Source: SG8-41 sp029864385
Lineage (GTDB): Bacteria > Pseudomonadota > Gammaproteobacteria > Burkholderiales > SG8-41
Assembly: GCA_029864385.1 (NCBI GenBank)
Contig: JAOTTL010000047.1
Coordinates: forward strand, 1 to 23,372
Reading direction: 5' to 3'
DNA length: 23,372 nucleotides
The notes under the pieces are model-generated. The model made no database searches and was not told where the DNA came from. It saw only the letters and a list, made by a program, of their open reading frames with translations. This document shows positions 13,217 to 20,464 of this stretch, piece after piece. The first letter of the stretch is position 1. Every line of letters begins with the position of its first letter. The position numbers and the translations under genes were made by a program.

Positions 13217-14246
13217 GCACGGGAGCCGAAGCCGGCTGACACAGATTGAATGCCCCGGCGAGCAATTCGTACGACCTCAGGCGGCTGTCGTAGTCGCCCG
13301 TGATCGTGATTACCATGAGTTCGTCTGCCTCGTATTGCTCCCGCAGCTCGAGCAAGCGGCTGCGGACCGTCTCCGGGGTCCCTTGCACGACGCGCCGCTG
13401 GTGGTGGGCCATGCGCCGGCGGTCGGCCTCGGTGTAGGGATAGGCTCGCGCCTCCTCGTGGTTGGGCACGGGCGCATTGACGCCATAGTCCGTGTTGAGC
13501 CGGCGCAGGGCGATGCTCGCCGAGAGGCGTTCGGCCTCCTGCGCCGTTTCCGCGCAGATCACGAAAACGCACAGCAGGGCATGCGGCCCCGGCTCTCGCG
13601 CGGACGGCTGGTAGCGCCGCTTGTAATCCTGCACCACGACGTCCCCGCCGTCGGCGCTGATGAAGTGCGCAAAAGCAAAGCGAAGGCCCAGTTGCGCGGA
13701 GAGGGCGCCGCTGTAGTCGGACGAGCCCAGCAGCCAGACTTGCGGCGCGGTGGGTCCTGCCGGCATCGCCTTTACGCCGGCAAACGGATGCTCGGGCGGC
13801 ATGGCATCGTCAAGATAGGCAACCAGGTACTGCACCTGCTCCGGGAAATGCTCCGCCGCGGGATAACGCCCTTCCCCCATGGCAAGCGCTGTCGTCCGGT
13901 CCCCGCCTGGCGCGCGCCCGATTCCCAAGTCGATGCGTCCCGGGTAGAGCGCCTCGAGCATGCGGAACTGCTCGGCCACCTTGAACGGGCTGTAATATGG
14001 CAACAGCACCCCGCCCGTGCCGACGCGGATCGTCGACGTCTCCCCCGCGACCCGGGTGACGAGAATCTCGGGACACGGGTCACCCAGCGCTGCAAGGGCA
14101 TGGTGCTCCGCGAGCCAGTAGCGGTGATAGCCGAGCCGCTCGGCGGCCTGCGCCAGACGGATGGTCTCGTGCACCGCCTGCGCGGGAGTGCAGCCGCTGA
14201 TGACGGGGGACTGGTCGAGTACGCTGAGACGCAACAGGTTATCCAT
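13212..14246 (-). CDS. LLM-class (luciferase-like) flavin-dependent oxidoreductase
   Basis: 344 residues from the ATG at 14246 (MDNLLRLSVLDQSPVISG). The (beta/alpha)8 luciferase-like fold is recognised from WLAEHHA near residue 45, GGVLLPYYSPFKVAEQF, GRIDLGIGRAPGG near 130 and the C-terminal GTPETVRSRL. The best match in memory is the YhbW/MsnO8-like subgroup of flavin monooxygenases, whose substrates are mostly unknown. The frame is open upstream to 14330, but that stretch overlaps an octad array and a TATAAT box, so the internal ATG is chosen. Confidence 0.92.
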   Translation of the reverse strand: MDNLLRLSVLDQSPVISGCTPAQAVHETIRLAQAAERLGYHRYWLAEHHALAALGDPCPEILVTRVAGETSTIRVGTGGVLLPYYSPFKVAEQFRMLEALYPGRIDLGIGRAPGGDRTTALAMGEGRYPAAEHFPEQVQYLVAYLDDAMPPEHPFAGVKAMPAGPTAPQVWLLGSSDYSGALSAQLGLRFAFAHFISADGGDVVVQDYKRRYQPSAREPGPHALLCVFVICAETAQEAERLSASIALRRLNTDYGVNAPVPNHEEARAYPYTEADRRRMAHHQRRVVQGTPETVRSRLLELREQYEADELMVITITGDYDSRLRSYELLAGAFNLCQPASAPVR

Positions 14247-14258
14247 GGCTGAAGGCGG

Positions 14259-14264
14259 ATTATA
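14259..14264 (-). promoter_or_regulatory. Consensus -10 box before the LLM oxidoreductase gene
   Basis: A perfect TATAAT on the - strand ends 12 bases before the ATG and is followed by CCGCC, like the rpmB -10. The predicted transcript would have a leader of only about six bases and there is no Shine-Dalgarno sequence. No good -35 is visible. Confidence 0.4.
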
Positions 14265-14301
14265 GAGGGCAACGTCCGCGTGGCGCAGGCTTGACCAATG
14301 C

Positions 14302-14403
14302 CGTGAGATCGTGAGAGCGGGAGATCGCAAAAACGAAAACGTGAAATGGAAAGCTCACTCTCACGCTTTCCCGCCCTCCCGCTCTCCCGCCCTCACGCTC
14401 TCG
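14302..14403. repeat. Octad array with inverted arms (CGTGAGAG type), deacetylase-LLM gap
   Basis: The left arm has 8-base units CGTGAGAT, CGTGAGAG, CGGGAGAT (14302-14325). The right arm (about 14355-14400) has CTCACGCT, TTCCCGCC, CTCCCGCT, CTCCCGCC, CTCACGCT, which are the same words on the other strand. The period is eight here, not seven. The right arm ends just before the deacetylase stop codon at 14410. Confidence 0.85.
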
Positions 14404-14409
14404 CGTCTT

Positions 14410-15357
14410 CTAAGCCTTGACGAACTGGTCCAGCACTGCGCACCACGCGGCAGCGAGGTTGTCGCGGTTGTAACCGCCCCCGCCGAAACCCATGATGCGC
14501 CCCCCAGCCAACTCGGCAGCGAGCACGCACAGGCGCTTCGCCGCGTGCGCGTGCGCCGCTGGCGTGTATTGCAGCATCGCCAGCGGGTCGCCCGCGAGGC
14601 TGTCGGCCCCGCACTGAAACAAGATGAACTCGGGCTTGAACTGACGCAGGTGCTGCTCGACGCGGTCCCAGACCTTGAGGAATTCCGCGTCACCCATTCC
14701 CGGCAGCATCGGGATATTGAGCTTGGTCCCCTTGGCCGCGCCTTTGCCCGTCTCGTGCGCGTAGCCTGTGCCCGGGTAGAGCGTGCGCCCGTCCTGATGA
14801 ATATCCGCGTAGATGAGGTCCGGATCCTCCTCATACGGGTAGAAAAGTCCGTCGCCATGGTGAACGTCGATGTCCACATAGCCGATACGGCGGATGCCGT
14901 ACTGGGTGCGCAGCGTATCGATCACGACGCCGATGTCATTGAAGACGCAGAACCCCGCAGCATTGCCGCGCCGCGCATGATGCAGCCCGCCGATCGGCTG
15001 GAACGTGCGCAACGCGCCCCCGCTCATGATCATGTCGAGACCGTGCAGGGCTGAACCCACGACGGTCGCCGACGCCTCGTAGACCCCTGGATAGGCGGGC
15101 GTATCCCCATAGTCGATGAGGCCACCGCCCTCGTCCGATCTTTCCTTGACCCAGGCAACGTACTCGGGCGTGTGAAAGCGATGAATTTCCTCCGCCGCCG
15201 CCATGCGCGGATCGGTGATCGCCGCGCGCTTGTTGAGCCCCTGCTTCACGGCTTCCTTCCAGAAGGCATCCTGCCGGTCGGGACCGAACGGATGACCGTT
15301 GGGAAAGCCGTACTTCCCGAGCGCCTCGCCGACATACAGTCTGACTTCACTATTCAT
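14410..15357 (-). CDS. Histone deacetylase superfamily amidohydrolase (AcuC/AphA-like)
   Basis: 315 residues of a zinc hydrolase that removes acetyl groups from acyl-lysine, acetylpolyamines or related amides. The catalytic histidine pair is H126-H127 in GGLHHARRG. The zinc ligands are D164 and H166 in DIDVHHGDG and D252 in CGADSLAGDP. The transition-state tyrosine is Y296 in GFGGGGYNRDN. The arrangement resembles class I HDACs and bacterial AcuC. The substrate cannot be inferred, since no acetyl-CoA synthetase or polyamine gene is nearby. It is co-directional with the LLM oxidoreductase and the radical SAM gene but separated from both by repeat arrays. Confidence 0.93.
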   Translation of the reverse strand: MNSEVRLYVGEALGKYGFPNGHPFGPDRQDAFWKEAVKQGLNKRAAITDPRMAAAEEIHRFHTPEYVAWVKERSDEGGGLIDYGDTPAYPGVYEASATVVGSALHGLDMIMSGGALRTFQPIGGLHHARRGNAAGFCVFNDIGVVIDTLRTQYGIRRIGYVDIDVHHGDGLFYPYEEDPDLIYADIHQDGRTLYPGTGYAHETGKGAAKGTKLNIPMLPGMGDAEFLKVWDRVEQHLRQFKPEFILFQCGADSLAGDPLAMLQYTPAAHAHAAKRLCVLAAELAGGRIMGFGGGGYNRDNLAAAWCAVLDQFVKA

Positions 15358-15389
15358 GGCCCACCTCCGCGAAACGCTTTCGCCTTTCG

Positions 15390-15426
15390 CCGCTCACCAA
15401 TCACCACCCACGATTTACGTTTTAGA
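15390..15426. repeat. Degenerate single-arm heptad array, radical SAM-deacetylase gap
   Basis: Successive 7-base units GCTCACC, AATCACC, ACCCACG, ATTTACG, TTTTAGA show a drifting TCAC core in register. No clear inverted partner is present. Confidence 0.45.
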
Positions 15427-15448
15427 TCTCGAGCCGCGACGCACCACT

Positions 15449-16546
15449 TCAGAACAAAGACATCTGCCCCGCACGTGAGACCGAGCGGAACTGCGTGGTG
15501 TCGAGCGCGCAGTTCCGCGCACCAGCATTGAAGCCCATGCGGTCACACGCCTTGCTGAAGCGCTGCGCCAACAGCCTTGCAAGCTCGCCCTCGCCCTTCA
15601 TGCGGCTGCCGAATGTCGGGTCGTTTTCCCGCCCGCCGCGCATCGCATGGACGCGGCTCATCACATGCTTCGCCTTCAGCGGATAATGCCGCTCGAGCCA
15701 ATCCTTGAACAGGTCCTTCACCTCCCACGGCAGGCGCATCAGAATGTAGCCTGCGTGGCGCGCGCCGTGCGCCCATGCGGCTTCGAGGACCGGCTCGATC
15801 TGGTGATCCGTCAGAAACGGGATGACCGGCGCCACCATCACGCCTACGGGAACCCCTGCCTCGGACAGTGTCCGTATCGCCCGCAACCTGCGGGCGGGCG
15901 CGGAACAACGCGGTTCCAGGCGGCGCGCCAGGTCGTGGTCGAGATTGTTGATCGAGACGAACACGTTGACCAGGCTCTTGCGCGCCATCGGCATGAGGAG
16001 ATCGAGATCCCGCTCGACCAGGGCGTTCTTGGTGACGATGCCGAAGGGATGATTGAACTCGGCCAGCACTTCGACGATGCCTCGCGTCACCCTCCACTCC
16101 CGCTCGATGGGCTGATAGGGGTCTGTGTTGGCCCCGAGCGAGATTACCTCGCATCGGTAGCCGGGGCGGGAGAGTTCCTCGCGCAACTTCTCCGCGGCGT
16201 TCACCTTGGCAAACAGCCGCGTCTCGAAGTCCGTACCCGGGGAAAAATTGCGATAGGCGTGGGTCGGGCGGGCATAGCAGTAAATGCAACCATGCTCGCA
16301 TCCGGCATACGGATTGATGGACTGCGTGAACGGAATATCGGGTGAATCGTTGCACGCGATGATGCTCTTCACGTGCTCTGCGGTAACGTGCGTCCTGAGC
16401 GGTGGCAACTCATCATCAACCGGCGTGTTCCAGCCGTCATCGAACGCCTCGCGCCGCTCGGTCTCGAAGCGGCCCTCGGGATTGATGCCGGCTCCGCGGC
16501 CCTTGCGCGGGTTGGCGTGCCTGCCGGTGACGGTCTTCAGTGGCAT
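15449..16546 (-). CDS. PA0069-family radical SAM protein
   Basis: 365 residues. The 4Fe-4S cluster cysteines are C83, C87 and C90 in GCEHGCIYCYARP, the CxxxCxxC pattern of radical SAM enzymes. The surrounding TQSINPYAGCEHGCIYCYA, SLGANTDPYQPIE and FGIVTKNALVERDLDLL are typical of the family related to spore photoproduct lyase (COG1533). The reaction is unknown. The protein ends in QMSLF, which looks like a sliding-clamp binding pentapeptide. The start is ATG at 16546, with a heptad array 12 bases upstream. The stop is followed by a short degenerate array. Confidence 0.93.
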   Translation of the reverse strand: MPLKTVTGRHANPRKGRGAGINPEGRFETERREAFDDGWNTPVDDELPPLRTHVTAEHVKSIIACNDSPDIPFTQSINPYAGCEHGCIYCYARPTHAYRNFSPGTDFETRLFAKVNAAEKLREELSRPGYRCEVISLGANTDPYQPIEREWRVTRGIVEVLAEFNHPFGIVTKNALVERDLDLLMPMARKSLVNVFVSINNLDHDLARRLEPRCSAPARRLRAIRTLSEAGVPVGVMVAPVIPFLTDHQIEPVLEAAWAHGARHAGYILMRLPWEVKDLFKDWLERHYPLKAKHVMSRVHAMRGGRENDPTFGSRMKGEGELARLLAQRFSKACDRMGFNAGARNCALDTTQFRSVSRAGQMSLF

Positions 16547-16557
16547 GACGAACGGCG

Positions 16558-16585
16558 GTGAATGGTGAATGGTGAATGGTAAATT
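16558..16585. repeat. Single-arm heptad array (GTGAATG type) before the radical SAM gene
   Basis: Three exact GTGAATG units (16558-16578) and a decayed GTAAATT follow in register. The word is the same as in the purM-purN array 16 kb away. There is no opposite arm. Confidence 0.85.
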
Positions 16586-16635
16586 GCAGACACTGCCGCG
16601 TAAACGCGCCGCGGCTCTTTTACGATTCCCATGCC

Positions 16636-17526
16636 CTACCTCGAGCTCCCTTTCCCCGTGACGTCCAATACATTCCGCAAGCGAGCGGCGCGTTCGGCGT
16701 CGAGCCGGTTGTCGAATTCCGCGAGCGCGACCGCCAGCAGTCCAAGCCCGCGATAAAGCCCAGCGATATCACGGTCCCAGTTCTCCACCGACGCGAGCTG
16801 GCGCCGGACTGTTGCCGTATCTCCGCGCGAGATGGGACCCGTCAGCGCCCGCGCCGGCCCCTGCTCGAATATCGCATCCACGGTTTCGCGCACCATCGGC
16901 TCGAGCGCCTTCAACGACGCCGTGCGTGGAAGGCCGGCTTTCTCATGGCATCTCAGCGCGCCTTCGATCAGCGCCGCAAGGTAATTGCATGCAAGGACGC
17001 CGCCCGCGTGGTAGATGCTTTTCAGCTCTGGCGCAATGTCGAATAGCGTCGCGCCGATCTTCTCGAACGCGGATCTCAGCACCCGCAGCGCTTCCGCGTC
17101 GCCTTCGGCGCTGCAGTAGGTGCCGGGAAAGGTTTTCACCGCGGATGCGGCATCCCTGAAGGTCTTAATGGGATGCACGCTCGCGATGAGTGCACCGCGC
17201 TCCTGGGCGGGCCGAAGATCGGCTGATGGTGTGGCGCCGCTGACGTGGAATACGACATCGTCCGGGGCGAGCTTACCCGAGCCAACCAGTGCCCGGCAGG
17301 TCGCTGCGATGGCATCGTCATGGGTAGCAATCATCCACACGTCGGCGGCGCGCATCTCCTCCAGCGCCCCTACCGCTCGGCCAGCGCCGATGAACCGCAC
17401 AGCCGCGCTAGCGCTTTCCAACGAACGAGTGAGCGCATCCTGGATCTCGAATACGCCTGCCTTTGCCCACAGATGCCCGCAGGCGCGCCCCACCCTTCCA
17501 GCCCCGATAATGTTAAGAGTTTTCAT
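16636..17526 (-). CDS. Rossmann-like / DUF2520 domain oxidoreductase-like protein
   Basis: 296 residues. The N-terminus MKTLNIIGAGRVGRACGHLW contains the dinucleotide-binding GAGRVG (8-13). DHHVSGATPS-type and SVHPIKTF segments near 95-120 fit the Rossmann-like domain, which resembles prephenate dehydrogenase and pyrroline-5-carboxylate reductase. The C-terminal half, from about SIYHAGGVLACNYLAALIEG, is the helical DUF2520 domain. The family is an NAD(P)-binding protein of unknown substrate. Its ATG overlaps the stop of the upstream 97-residue gene (ATGA), so the two are translationally coupled. Confidence 0.9.
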   Translation of the reverse strand: MKTLNIIGAGRVGRACGHLWAKAGVFEIQDALTRSLESASAAVRFIGAGRAVGALEEMRAADVWMIATHDDAIAATCRALVGSGKLAPDDVVFHVSGATPSADLRPAQERGALIASVHPIKTFRDAASAVKTFPGTYCSAEGDAEALRVLRSAFEKIGATLFDIAPELKSIYHAGGVLACNYLAALIEGALRCHEKAGLPRTASLKALEPMVRETVDAIFEQGPARALTGPISRGDTATVRRQLASVENWDRDIAGLYRGLGLLAVALAEFDNRLDAERAARLRNVLDVTGKGSSR

Positions 17527-17816
17527 TCCTCATCGAGGAATGACCGCACGAGCGCCTCCCACTCCCTGCGCAGGCTGGCGTGCGGGCGCTCGGCGCCTGC
17601 GCGCGTGTACCAATACCTCGCATTATCCGAATCACCCTCCTTCCGGTGAAGATAGGCGTGAACCCGCGCTGCCGCCGTAGTACGCTCCGCTGCGGTGATC
17701 ACGTGCGCGCGGTTCCAGTCGCCCTTGGCTTCGTGCCATAAGGCCCTCAATAGCGCCGGGAGTCCCCGTGGCGGGCGAGTGCCTTTGAGCGAGCTCCGGA
17801 AATCCTTGTAATCCAT
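17523..17816 (-). CDS. Small conserved-looking soluble protein of unknown function
   Basis: 97 residues, soluble and helical. Recognisable features are LPALLRALWHEAKGDWNRAH, HAYLHRKEGDSDNARYWYTR and a tail REWEALVRSFL. The W/H/Y-rich DNARYWY region recalls TPR-like helical pairs. I have seen this type in proteobacterial genomes as a hypothetical protein, but it has no assigned function. It is the first gene of a two-gene unit coupled by ATGA to the Rossmann/DUF2520 gene, which suggests related roles. It is divergent from the PhoD-type phosphatase gene. Confidence 0.8.
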   Translation of the reverse strand: MDYKDFRSSLKGTRPPRGLPALLRALWHEAKGDWNRAHVITAAERTTAAARVHAYLHRKEGDSDNARYWYTRAGAERPHASLRREWEALVRSFLDEE

Positions 17817-17889
17817 CGGTTCATTCTATCCCCTTGCCGCGCCTCCCGTTGTCAGCGCACAACCACACTCGCGCGTTATATATTGGCTC

Positions 17890-19437
17890 ATGCGTGTCAC
17901 ACGCCGCGACTTCCTGCGCTGCGCCGCCGCCTTCGCGGGGGCCGTGCTGCCGCTGCACGGCGTTTGGGGGCAGCCGCGGTTCCAGCGCGACCCCTTTACG
18001 CTGGGGGTCGCTTCGGGTTATCCGCAGCCCGATGGCATGGTGCTGTGGACTCGGCTCGCGCCCGAGCCGCTTGCGGGCGGCGGCATGCCGCGGGCGGCGG
18101 TCGAAGTCGGCTGGGAAGTGGCGGCCGACGAGGCCTTTCGCACCATCGTGCGCAGCGGCAAGGAGGTCGCGGCGGCGGACTGGGCTCATTCGGTGCACGT
18201 CGAAGTTGGAGGGCTCAATGCCGCCCGGTCGTACTTTTATCGCTTCCACGCCGGCGGCGCAGTCAGCCCCATTGGTCGTACCCGCACGGCGCCCGCGGCA
18301 GGCGCAGCGGTAGAACGGCTCCGCTTCGCCTTCGCCTCGTGCCAACAGTACGAGCAGGGCTATTACGCTGCCTACCGCCACATGGCCGCCGACGATCTTG
18401 ACCTCGTGGTCCACCTTGGCGATTACATCTATGAGTCGTCCTGGGGCCGCAACCACGTGCGCTCGCACGGCGCCGCCGAACCGATCACGCTCGAGGACTA
18501 CCGCAATCGCTATGCGCTTTACAAGAGCGACCCGGATCTGCAAGCCGCGCACGCGGCCCACCCGTGGATTGTCACCTGGGACGACCACGAAGTGGACAAC
18601 GACTACGCAGCCGACCGTTCGCAGGACCTCGACCCGCCGGCGTTGTTCCTCAGGCGGCGCGCCGCGGCCTACCAGGCCTACTACGAGCACATGCCGCTGC
18701 CGATATGGGCGCGCCCCCGGGGTCCTGACATGCAACTCTACTGTCGTTGGGCGTTCGGAGCGCTCGCGCAGTTTCACGTGCTGGACGGCCGCCAGTATCG
18801 CTCGCACCAGGCCTGCCCGCGCGAAGGTCGCGGCGGCAGCAACGTCGTCGCGGCAGAGAACTGCCGCGAGCGGCTGAATCCTGAACGGACCTTCCTTGGC
18901 CAGAAACAGGAGCGCTGGCTCACCGGCAAACTCGGCGCGTCGTCAGCACGCTGGAACGTCATCGCGCAGCAAACCCTCATGGCGCAGAGCGATCGCAAGC
19001 CAGGAGATGGACAGGCGTTCTGGACCGATGGCTGGGACGGCTATCCGCTCGCGCGCCGGCGGCTGCTGCGCATCATCGAGGAGCAGCGCGTCACGAACCC
19101 GGTCGTGATTGGCGGCGACGTGCATATGTCCGTGATTGCCGACCTCAAGGCGGATTTCGACGATCCGCGCGCCCCGGTCGTGGCAACAGAGTTCGTCGGC
19201 ACTTCCATTTCGTCTCAGGGCTGGCCGCGCCGTCGCGTCGAGGCCTGGCTGGCGGAGAGCCCGCACATCAGACATGCCAACGCGACGCGACGCGGGTATA
19301 CCGTGGCCGAGCTTTCCGCGCGGCGCTGCCTCGTGAGCCTGCGCACGCTCGATGACGTACGGGACCCGCAATCCCGGATCCGGACGCTCAGGTCGTTCGC
19401 GGTCGAGGATGGAAAACCCGGTGCGCAGCGCGCCTGA
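17890..19437 (+). CDS. PhoD-type alkaline phosphatase / phosphodiesterase, Tat-exported
   Basis: 515 residues, hydrolysing phosphate esters outside the cytoplasm. The N-terminus carries a twin-arginine signal (TRRDFLR, 4-10, then a hydrophobic stretch to about 25). A PhoD N-terminal beta domain (about 33-135) is followed by the metallophosphatase domain. Metal-site residues are visible: C151 in FASCQQ, D178 and Y181 in GDYIYE, DDHEVDND at 231-238, and D410 and H412 in GGDVHMS. These match the Fe/Ca site described for Bacillus PhoD. There is no Shine-Dalgarno sequence; an AT-rich TTATATATT lies just before the ATG. A decad repeat follows the gene. Confidence 0.94.
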   Translation: MRVTRRDFLRCAAAFAGAVLPLHGVWGQPRFQRDPFTLGVASGYPQPDGMVLWTRLAPEPLAGGGMPRAAVEVGWEVAADEAFRTIVRSGKEVAAADWAHSVHVEVGGLNAARSYFYRFHAGGAVSPIGRTRTAPAAGAAVERLRFAFASCQQYEQGYYAAYRHMAADDLDLVVHLGDYIYESSWGRNHVRSHGAAEPITLEDYRNRYALYKSDPDLQAAHAAHPWIVTWDDHEVDNDYAADRSQDLDPPALFLRRRAAAYQAYYEHMPLPIWARPRGPDMQLYCRWAFGALAQFHVLDGRQYRSHQACPREGRGGSNVVAAENCRERLNPERTFLGQKQERWLTGKLGASSARWNVIAQQTLMAQSDRKPGDGQAFWTDGWDGYPLARRRLLRIIEEQRVTNPVVIGGDVHMSVIADLKADFDDPRAPVVATEFVGTSISSQGWPRRRVEAWLAESPHIRHANATRRGYTVAELSARRCLVSLRTLDDVRDPQSRIRTLRSFAVEDGKPGAQRA

Positions 19438-19490
19438 TTCCGACGCATGCCGCCTGTAACCTTGAACCGCGCGGAAGAACAGAAAACACC

Positions 19491-19656
19491 ATTAGCCGCA
19501 GATAAACGCAGATAAACACAGATAGAACGAAAACCAGAACCTATATCAGCCGCCGATCGACGCCGATGAACGCCGATAGACGGATACAAGATGACGAATT
19601 GTTTGATTTAATTAAGTCCTGTGTCTGCGTTCATCCGCGTTTATCCGCGGCTAATA
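19491..19656. repeat. Composite decad repeat element with near-identical inverted ends
   Basis: The left arm (19491-19529) begins ATTAGCCGCAGATAAACGCA and continues in 10-base steps. The right arm (about 19618-19656), read on the other strand, is ATTAGCCGCGGATAAACGCG and so on. Between them, at 19547-19583, is a second block of CCGATNGACG decads in direct orientation. The left arm matches that of the element at 2398-2536 almost base for base. It fills the gap between two convergent genes. Confidence 0.88.
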
Positions 19657-19704
19657 ATGTTTTTCAATTTTTGAGTTACCCCCTACTCACTTGATTCCGT
19701 CGGC

Positions 19705-20427
19705 TCAGGCCGGCTTGACCGCATTCAGCTGCACGCTCACCACGTAGGAAAACGGCCGGTGATCCGCGATCTGCACGTCGGCGAATCCCGCGCCTGCGAT
19801 CGCATGCCGCAGCTCGTCTTCGGTTACCACCCCGCCCAATGAAGTCACGTCCGCCAACGGGTCCTCGAGAACCTCGCGTGGCAACGCCTCTTCAAGCACC
19901 AGATCGCGCGCGGCCAGGCGCCCGCCGGGCTTCAGGATGCGGAACGCTTCCTCGAACGCGGTCTCCTTGTCCACAGCCAGGTTGAACGAAGCGTTGGCGA
20001 CGACGAGATCGGCAATTCCAGAGGCAAGCGGAATGCGCTCCAGATCTCCTGCGACGGGGAAAATCAAACACCCGGTCGGGACGCCACGCGCACTCGCCGG
20101 TCTCAGCACCCGCAGCATGGGCGCGGTCATATCGACCGCGACGACCGTGCCGCCCGGAGCCATTTCCGACGCCGCCCACCACGCGTCAATCCCGATGCCG
20201 CACCCCAGATCGACCGCGTGGCGCACGCTCGCAAGGCTTACGCCCGCAAGTGGAAACCCGCACCCGCTATAGGCCCCGGCGAGCTCAGGCGGCACGCGCT
20301 CGATTACGGCTTCCGGATAACCGTGCTCCCTCATCCCGTGCGCGCCCGCCAGAGGAACATCGGTGCCCCCGGCAAGTCGCGCGTAGCGCCGGCGGATTCG
20401 CGCCTTGATTTCCGCCGACCAATCCAT
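19705..20427 (-). CDS. Class I SAM-dependent methyltransferase, ArsM-like in layout
   Basis: 240 residues from the ATG at 20427 (MDWSAEIKARIRRRYARLAG); a GTG at 20457 is an alternative. AYSGCGFPLAG (about 52-62) followed by AVDLGCGIGIDAW (SAM motif I) and VVAVDMTAPML resembles arsenite methyltransferases and their relatives. The later FRILKPGGRLAARDLVLEE is a usual class I motif. The cysteines expected at the arsenic site are mostly missing: only three are seen, and none in the C-terminal half. Arsenite is therefore unlikely as substrate. It is downstream of the phosphoesterase gene on the same strand, 7 to 37 bases apart. Confidence 0.82.
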   Translation of the reverse strand: MDWSAEIKARIRRRYARLAGGTDVPLAGAHGMREHGYPEAVIERVPPELAGAYSGCGFPLAGVSLASVRHAVDLGCGIGIDAWWAASEMAPGGTVVAVDMTAPMLRVLRPASARGVPTGCLIFPVAGDLERIPLASGIADLVVANASFNLAVDKETAFEEAFRILKPGGRLAARDLVLEEALPREVLEDPLADVTSLGGVVTEDELRHAIAGAGFADVQIADHRPFSYVVSVQLNAVKPA

Positions 20428-20464
20428 CCGGCCCGGGCTGTCTGCCGCAGCGCGCACCGCTGAA

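Noticed and set aside
13335..14252. + strand open frame of 305 residues opposite the LLM gene
   Set aside because: Mirror of a high-GC coding frame; the - strand product is a recognisable luciferase-like enzyme.
17821..18807. Long - strand open frame (328 residues) opposite the phosphatase gene
   Set aside because: It is an arginine- and valine-rich shadow of the PhoD-type coding sequence, with no motifs. The + strand frame has the full set of PhoD metal ligands and a Tat signal.
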